Shown: piece after piece, positions 58,463 to 64,000 of the stretch
How positions within the stretch are numbered: the first letter of the stretch is position 1
How the letters are laid out: each line of letters opens with the position of its first letter
Source: Wurfbainia villosa
Taxonomy: Eukaryota; Streptophyta; Magnoliopsida; Zingiberales; Zingiberaceae
Assembly (NCBI GenBank): GCA_025175895.1
Contig: CM045998.1
Coordinates: forward strand, 13,067,153-13,131,152
Direction of reading: 5' to 3'
DNA length: 64,000 nucleotides
Made by a program: the position numbers and the translations under genes
The notes under the pieces: generated by a model
Database searches by the model: none
The model's input: the letters and a program-made list of their open reading frames with translations, nothing else
What the model was told of the DNA's origin: nothing

Positions 58463-59566
58463 TTCTTTTTACCTAGTGAGCCACTTAGCTCGACCTCTAT
58501 CGGACTTATATCAAAACGATATAAAACTCCCTCTTCCAATAGGACATTCACGTCAAATCTCAAGTCGTGTAGAACTGTGACTATCTCTCGGTAGGAGGAG
58601 GATTTTCGGAAGTGCCAAATGGAAGGGGAGGGTGGCAGCTCGAGCTGCCACCCGATCAACCAGATGAAAGGAAACTCAGGGCAGACATACAAAAATTTGG
58701 ATTTCCAATTCTTGTGGGAGGTGACAAGGTTCGACAAGAATTTTACTTCTTGCCGAGCCGAGAAGAAAAAGACGCCCACCTCTTTCTTCTTGGGGATGAA
58801 GCAGGAATGGAAAGCTTCGAGCAAGAGGGGGAGATGATAAAATAAAAAGATAATAATAAAACCATCGATAATGCTAAAGGCGTTAGGGGCTAACTGGTTC
58901 AGGGGGATCCGAAAGTAGGAAGACAATTCGGCGAAAAAAGGATGAAGGGGAAAGCGAAGACCAGCAGGTAATTGGACAAGGAAAAAAGCGGTGAATTCAG
59001 GAGGAGGCTCGTGAGGCCGCTGGTCTCTTTGAGGAGACCGCAACCTATATGAGTTGGGAATATGGAAGGCAGCCCGCGCCTCGGAGCGAACCTCTGAGTC
59101 GACGATGTTGCGGGCTTTCAGATACCAAAAATCGGTATTTAAAGCCATGGTGAAGAAAGAAAATAATGGAAAAGGAAGGAAAGTGCAGAACAGAGGACTT
59201 ACAAACTGGACGATGCCGAAGAAGAAGAAGAAGGTCGACGAAAAGGGGGCGAGGGGAGCAACGCACGCAAAAGTAGCCAAAAGAGAGGAGCGGAGGGTCA
59301 CTTATAGGGGCCCCACGGCGGTTCCCCTTCCGAGGTTCCTCTTTTGGGATACGTGGCATAACCACTTGAACCCTAGAAAGGCGAGACAATCATAACAGAA
59401 TCGTCGCATTAATAAGCATTAATAAATACGTTCAAGAGTGAGATTTTCTCCATTCCCGAGGAACCCCTACTAGGCGCCGCCTCCTATGCCTCATTAAGAG
59501 GACAGAGGGAAAAGTCATGGCTCAATCAGACCAATTTAGTCAGTCAAGCTACGCCTATCCTTCGAC

Positions 59567-59584
59567 TAGACTCAGGGGGGATGC
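59567..59584 (+). other. Polypurine tract of G2
   Basis: AGACTCAGGGGGGATGC lies just before the G2 3' LTR and matches the tract of G1. Confidence 0.7.
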
Positions 59585-59587
59585 TTA

Positions 59588-59869
59588 TGATACCGAAGAA
59601 AAACTAACCTATGACTAGGCAAACAGTTGGATCTACCACGTCATCTATTATGCCGGACGCCCCGTGTCTCAGCTCGGGCTTCTATTATGTCGGACATCTC
59701 ACGTCTCGGCTCGGACTTCTATTATGTCGGACGCCCCGCGTCTCAGCTCGGACTTCTATTATGCTGGATGCCCCGCGTCTCGGCTCGGGCTTCTATTATG
59801 TCGGACGCCCCACGTCTCGGCTCGGACTTCTATTACACCAGACGCCCGCGTCTCGGCTCAGATTTCTAT
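59588..59869 (+). repeat. Truncated 3' LTR of G2
   Basis: It begins TGATACCGAAG and carries the same 'gccccgcgtctcggctcgg' repeats as 40100-40300. The match stops after GATTTCTAT, where the G4 LTR begins. Confidence 0.82.
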
Positions 59870-61996
59870 TGTTAAGTTTAAAAAAAAAAAAAAAAAAAAC
59901 CTGTATTTCTCTTCCCTCCTCTCTTTATCTCTCCACGCTGTAGCCATCCTTTGCCCATCCTCACGCACGCAACCCCATTCCCCCCACTACATCACTTCCC
60001 ATTTTATTTCTTCTCCTCTTCTTATTTCTCTCTTATCCGATTTCTTTCCCGGCCATGCCCTAGCTTTTCTTCTCCTTTCGGCCACCACAACAGTCACTTT
60101 CTTCCATGGTTGTGCTTTCCTAATGTTGCTATAGGAGTCGTCGAAGTGCGGCGAAGCTAAGGTCGCTAACGAAAGAGGGTAAGAATCCCCCTTTTCTTTA
60201 ATTAGCTCTTCACTTTTCATCTTTTATGTTTATTTCATCTGTATAAACTAAATCAATAGGATTCTAGTTGTTGCTTTTACATTGGTTGTGTTCCTTTTTA
60301 TTTGTCTTGTTATTTTCTTTTCCTTCAAAGCAAGAAACCCTAACTTTATTTGTTGTTTTTCTTTTGAGTTGGCTAGGTCCACGCCTGTTCTTCCTTCTAA
60401 ATCCATCAACATTAAGTCAATGTTTTCTCCTTCATTTTTCCTACTGACTTAATAACAACTATCTTTTATCCTTAATTTTCCTTCTTTGATTTCATTCAAA
60501 AGTCATGTATTTTGATCAAAGACACACCGCTGATATTCAAGAGTAGTAGTAGTAGTAGGTGTCCATTGGGATTTAAAATTGTATCGAGACATGGACTTTG
60601 AATTATGGGTAATTATATATTATTTTGGTTTCTGAGTTATTTCATAATTTATTTGTAGATACTAGTTCGAGCGGAGCTCGGTGATTGGCCGAGATTCGAC
60701 GCTTTTGCTGTAAATAGAGGCGGGTACATTCGATCCTTGGACTCTACATGTTTCTTGTGCATGAATAAATGAGATAATTGATTTATTTATATTTGTATAA
60801 TTGTTTTCAAAATTAGGGATAAAAATGGTATTTAAAAATAGTGAAATGGGTAATAAATAATTAAACTGATGGAGGGTAAATAATTGATATTACTTCCTGT
60901 TCATATACGGGTTTTATATGGGGTGAACATGAGATGGGTTGTTTTAAAAATTTAAATGGATATTCTGACCCACTCTTCCGTTGATACTTGTCTGTTTATA
61001 TTGCTTGACCTTCCTTACTCATGATTATTTCATCTGTTGATACTTGTACCTTTTAATGATACAACATGTAGATATAAATTTTATGTTGGTGATTAAATAA
61101 CTTGAATTAAGTTGATCATGCAGATTTATCATAAGATGTACACATATAGTTGAACAAGTGTGATAAAAGAACTAAAGTTGAATATTAAAGAAATGAATGA
61201 GAAAACTAAAAGTGAAAACTTTGAGCCTGACTTGATACCAGAGTACCTGACCGCCCATATGCTGTTATGGTAGCGTGTTGTCGCCCGCGGTCAGCATTTT
61301 ATTTGCGCTTCGGCGCCTTGTTGTTATCCCTTATTGCATTCCACCGGTGATGAGGCTTTTAGCCTATACGTCAGATGACGTTATATACACTCTGATGATA
61401 TTGGCTCCAGTTATTCACTATTTAGTTGATTTATCAGATTTAGTTGATTTGTCAGATTATTATTGATCTATCAGATTGTAGTTGATTTATCAGATTCACA
61501 TTATTGATAATGTTATAAAGATGATGTATACATATATATGTATGTATAAGAACTTGGTACAAATTAAAAGACTTAAAACATAAATGAAAGAATAAATTGA
61601 AAATTTACAAGCTCCTTTGGCCTCTTAAACAAGATTAAATTCATGCACATCTTTCCTTATTACCCGCTTAGCAATTTGTGCTAATGTCTGTTTTCTTTGG
61701 CCTCCAGTTTTGCAGGCTCGAGCACCCTTTTGATATTTCACTGCTTTTGCTGTACATAGAGTCGCTCAGAGATATCGACCTACTGTCTTTCCGGTTTGAT
61801 TTCTGTTTTGATGTATTTTATTTTGTTTCATCGATTTTCTATTTAGATGCATGTACAACTTATGTAGAAAAATCTATCTTCATTAATATAGACATTTTAT
61901 GGAATTTTTGGAGTTACTCTTATTATATGGTCCTTAGGTTCCCTTATTCACATGTCACCGAGTAGGGTACCCGACTGACACCCTCGGGGCGTGACA
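59870..61996 (+). repeat. 5' LTR of G4
   Basis: It starts TGTTAAGTTT just before a run of about 20 A and ends GGGGCGTGACA. There is no second copy in the window, so the left edge rests on the break in G2 similarity and the TG...CA ends. Confidence 0.65.
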
Positions 61997-62003
61997 GATT
62001 TAG

Positions 62004-62016
62004 TGGTATCAGAGCC
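62004..62016 (+). other. Primer-binding site of G4
   Basis: TGGTATCAGAGCC, complementary to initiator tRNA-Met, lies seven bases after the LTR. Confidence 0.85.
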
Positions 62017-62198
62017 CAATTTTGATTTCTCGGTGGATTTTGTGTCTTGGATCTTTGTTTTGCTTTAATCCGGAGGTTTGTTTTTAAAAAAAGGGATTTA
62101 CATGCAAGTTGAGTTGTATCTCTGAGCTATAGGATTTATGGGTCTTTTATTGTTGTTTTAATTCTTTTGATTATAAAGGGTTGTAAAATTCTATTTGA

Positions 62199-62826
62199 TT
62201 TTATGGGCAATTCCACGTGGTGGAATTACTTATGGTCGGGGTTGGGGTAGTAGTTGTGCTTGGAGTCACAGTCAAGGTGGTGATTGTAGCAATGGCCTAG
62301 GTCGTGGTCATGCACATCGATGTGTCTCTGGCACTAAGAGAGTCGATCGCAATTTAGATGAGACACCCATTTCCCTATCTAAGATGATACCATAAACTCA
62401 AACCGATTTTATTTATAGAATGGGTAGTCATCTTGAAGTACGACCTCATCCTTCGGAAACACCTGTAGTTGACCCAACCATTCTCACAACATCCAATCTC
62501 ATGGATAAAGTTCGTATTCCTTTGCTTCTAGTTCAGTTAAGGGTTGTTTTACATTCTTCCAAAGAGACATCGACCCTGGGGAGGCTCGTACTTGGTTAGA
62601 GGATATTGAGTGTACTTTACATGACCTATTCAGATACAGAGAGGGTGGAGCTAGTTGTCCATTATTTTTGGAGACAAGCAACCACTTGGTAGAAAAAGCA
62701 AAAGATTGTTTTTCAGAATCAAGTTATCTCTTGGCAGTCGTTCAGTGAGACATAAAGACAATATTTTCCCACCGTACTTTGTATTGCTAGACGCTAGGAG
62801 TTTAGTAGTCTCAAGCACAAACCGAT
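62199..62826 (+). pseudogene. G4 gag fragment
   Basis: Pieces in several frames resemble chromovirus gag. A glycine/arginine-rich start (GRGWG, GLGRGHAH) is followed by TWLEDIEC-like sequence in a second frame (about 62590) and by KQKIVFQNQVISWQSF (about 62695-62745). A final QYFPTVLCIARR-like piece precedes the junction. Several stops and frame changes are present. Similarity ends near 62826, where PPR-like sequence follows. Confidence 0.65.
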
Positions 62827-62837
62827 CGAAGTTTCCA

Positions 62838-63457
62838 ATCCATGGCCTCCAGAGCAGACGAAGATCTTGATGTTGTACACAAAAGCAGACGAGTGGAGCA
62901 ACTTAGTACATGCACGGAAGATGTTCGATAAAATGCCTGATAGAAACTCCACTTCTTGGAACACTTTCCATGGTATGCAAGATGCCAACATGAGCTCGAG
63001 CCTTCCTACTCTTTCTTTGGCTGCTCGAACTTGTCGTGCTTTGAGGTCATTGGACAGAGGAAGGCAAGTTCATGCGAAAGTGATGGTTTTTGGCTACGAC
63101 ACCGATGTGTTCGTGCAAAATTCTCTCATTGATATGTATGCTGAGTGTGGATATCTGGAAGGTTGCAAATTGGTGTTTCATATGATAAAAGAAACAAGTC
63201 AAGTGAGTTGGAATTCCATCGTATCTAGTTATGTCCATCTCGGATACTATGAGGAAGCCTTGCACATGCTTCTTGGAATGCGGCAAGCTGGTTATCAGTA
63301 TGACAGGTTCAATCTTGGAAGTGTCTTAACATCATGTGTTGCCTTAACAGATTCAGAGATTGGTTGAGCAATTCATGGATACTTAGTGAGGAGATTGCTA
63401 GTTTCTGATGTTGTGCTGGGCAGTGCCATGGTCAATATGTATGGAAAATGTGGCTAA
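62838..63457 (+). pseudogene. Pentatricopeptide repeat (PPR, PLS-type) gene fragment
   Basis: PPR proteins bind organellar RNA and help to edit or process it. The frame covers about 205 codons and has several PPR units: LVHARKMFDKMPDRNSTSWN, then VHAKVMVFGYDTDVFVQNSL and IDMYAECGYLEGCKLVFHMI, then SWNSIVSSYVHLGYYEEALH. The mix of MY-x-KCG and WN/Y units is that of a PLS-type protein. A TGA at 63365-63367 interrupts it, with PPR sequence (AIHGYLVRR, SAMVNMYGKCG) continuing in the same frame to a TAA at 63455-63457. The start is absent: G4 gag runs into it within about 40 bases. The rest of the gene, including any E or DYW domain, is missing. It is a truncated pseudogene. Confidence 0.8.
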
Positions 63458-63615
63458 AATGCCAATAAAATAATTCATGGTGGTAGTTCCAAAGTACCTT
63501 GCATGCAACCCATTCAACTGATGGATAGTACAGGTCTTTCATATTATCAAGTGGATGAGAAATCAGGGCATATATGCGATTAAGAGCAATCTGTTCTTCA
63601 CTAATGATTTCGCTA

Positions 63616-63783
63616 GTTAAGATCTGAAATATGATTTTCGAACTCTTTCTTGCCTCTTTGTCTAGTACGACAAAAATGACCATCGAGAATCAGAACCATT
63701 ATATTCTCTGAAGACAAGGGACTAGAAGCAACATCGTCCCCTGTGGCAGTATCGACCAGCGAAATCTGAACAGGATTGTTATC
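63616..63783 (-). pseudogene. CBP60-like (calmodulin-binding protein 60) exon relic
   Basis: The minus-strand frame reads DNNPVQISLVDTATGDDVAS, then LILDGHF and EFENHI. This resembles the conserved part of plant CBP60/SARD1 transcription factors (the pattern is P-x-x-x-x-L-V-D-x-x-T-G, later V-L-x-G-x-F, then EF-x-x-x-I). A possible splice acceptor, GCAAAG, precedes it. No neighbouring exon is recognised on either side, and a stop lies at 63613-63615. It is a single displaced or decayed exon. The family call is from memory of the motif and is moderate. Confidence 0.55.
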
Positions 63784-64000
63784 CTTTGCCATTATTTTAT
63801 GACGTGTGTAAATACAAGTTGGCAAGTAATTAAAGCTGATATCAGAACAGGATTTATTTTCCGTTTGCTATTATTTTGTAGAATGCATAAAACACTTGTA
63901 ATGCATATTCAATCTTCCAGAGAAGAGTAAGTGCTTAAGTTATTGGTTGATCACTAATTCCTAAAGCTTAAGTTGTGGAGATTTAGGAAAGTTATCAGGC
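63784..64000. other. Right edge, no feature seen
   Basis: AT-rich sequence with no coding or repeat signal. It could be intron of the CBP60-like relic. Confidence 0.35.

Larger units (their letters stand above)
47641..59148 (-). pseudogene. G2 antisense gene: Transposase_28-like and coiled-coil protein, with G3 in its first intron
   Basis: This gene runs opposite to gag-pol. Exon 1 (59148 to about 58485) starts at ATG 59148-59146 and encodes a domain I recognise as the plant 'putative gypsy type transposon' family (LPAGLRFPLHPFFAELSSYF, then LNQLAPNAFSIIDGFIIIF). It ends at the donor CACTAG|GTAAAAAG. G3 follows within this intron. Exon 2 (about 48945-48382) starts after CTTCTCATGACAG and keeps frame. 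It is proline/serine-rich with a basic KKLKWKR patch, and ends at a good donor, GTCAAG|GTAAGC. The next acceptor, expected near 48275, reads GAAA where G1 has GCAG, so it looks lost. Exon 3 (about 48275-47641) encodes a coiled coil and ends in a shared block (GYPPEGTSTEFLDLQRLID). One TGA at about 47857-47859 interrupts it. The protein's role is unknown. No homologous host gene is implied. Confidence 0.72.
40100..59869 (+). mobile_element. Ty3/Gypsy LTR retrotransposon G2 (Tat type), split by G3
   Basis: Order: 5' LTR, tRNA-Asp-like primer site, gag, protease, RT, RNase H, second RNase H, integrase, tandem array, antisense gene, polypurine tract and a 3' LTR that breaks off after 282 bases where G4 begins. 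Element G3 sits inside an intron of the antisense gene. It is the same family as G1 but better preserved. The left flank is ATGGG; the right target duplication is lost with the LTR end. Confidence 0.87.
59870..62830 (+). mobile_element. Ty3/Gypsy element G4, 5' LTR and gag fragment
   Basis: A putative LTR of 2127 bases runs from TGTTAAGTTT to CGGGGCGTGACA, followed by an initiator-methionine primer site and a decayed gag. Everything 3' of gag is missing; the element stops where PPR-like sequence starts. The lineage is probably chromovirus-like from the LTR end and gag, with moderate confidence. Confidence 0.7.

Noticed and set aside
59879..59898. Run of about 20 A as the tail of a LINE or processed gene copy
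   Set aside because: It lies ten bases inside a TG-starting LTR that leads to a proper CA end and primer site; no LINE or coding sequence precedes it, only the G2 LTR.
63432..63683. Minus-strand frame next to the CBP60-like relic as a further exon
   Set aside because: It overlaps the relic in another frame and shows no CBP60 or other recognisable motif.

Overview
This window is plant nuclear DNA, very probably from a monocot. It holds the 3' end of a clock gene of the PRR37/PRR73 type with a CCT domain split by an intron, an intronless EXO70 gene, and a PPR gene relic. The remaining roughly 56 kb is almost entirely nested LTR retrotransposons. The monocot call rests on the PRR37-like linker and on the retrotransposon mix (Tat, Sirevirus, Tekay-like). 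A Zingiberales-like genome is possible, but this is a low-confidence inference. There are no bacterial operons, tRNA or rRNA genes, or CRISPR arrays.

Layout: (1) 1-5534 is the gene-bearing part. It contains PRR37-like (+, cut by the left edge), a short unknown protein (2570-3010, +) and EXO70 (3537-5417, -). (2) 5850-16790 is an old Ty3/Gypsy element of Tat type (G1) with a truncated 5' LTR, decayed gag-pol, a 29-bp tandem array and an antisense gene upstream of the 3' LTR. (3) 17687-33112 is a Tork/Angela-like Copia element (CA) with target duplication CAAAT. Its 3' LTR was split by a gag-only Sirevirus-type element (CB, 24560-31379, target duplication AACAT). (4) 34523-37344 is a Tat-type solo LTR interrupted by another solo LTR (34978-36796). 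(5) 38200-39633 is a Sirevirus-like LTR on the minus strand. (6) 40100-59869 is a second Tat element (G2). It was split by a Tekay/Del-like Gypsy element (G3, 49012-58462, target duplication TTCTT) with LTRs over 3 kb and no gag or protease. (7) 59870-62830 is the 5' LTR and gag remnant of a fourth Gypsy element (G4), which cuts off the 3' LTR of G2. It abuts a PPR pseudogene (62838-63457, +) and a CALMODULIN-BINDING PROTEIN 60-like exon relic (63616-63783, -).

How the parts work together: the three genes at the left are independent host genes. Everything else is layered insertion. Target duplications order the events: CB landed after CA, G3 after G2, and the inner solo LTR after the outer one. 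Each autonomous-type element once carried gag, protease, RT/RNase H and integrase, but every coding region now has stops, frameshifts or deletions. G1 and G2 both carry a spliced antisense gene with a 'putative gypsy type transposon' (Transposase_28-like) domain. They also share the same unusual protease motif, and both have a tandem array at the same place between pol and the antisense gene, although the two arrays are unrelated in sequence.

Limits: domain calls come from reading translations by eye. LTR edges rest on TG...CA ends, primer sites and target duplications, and no alignments were run.
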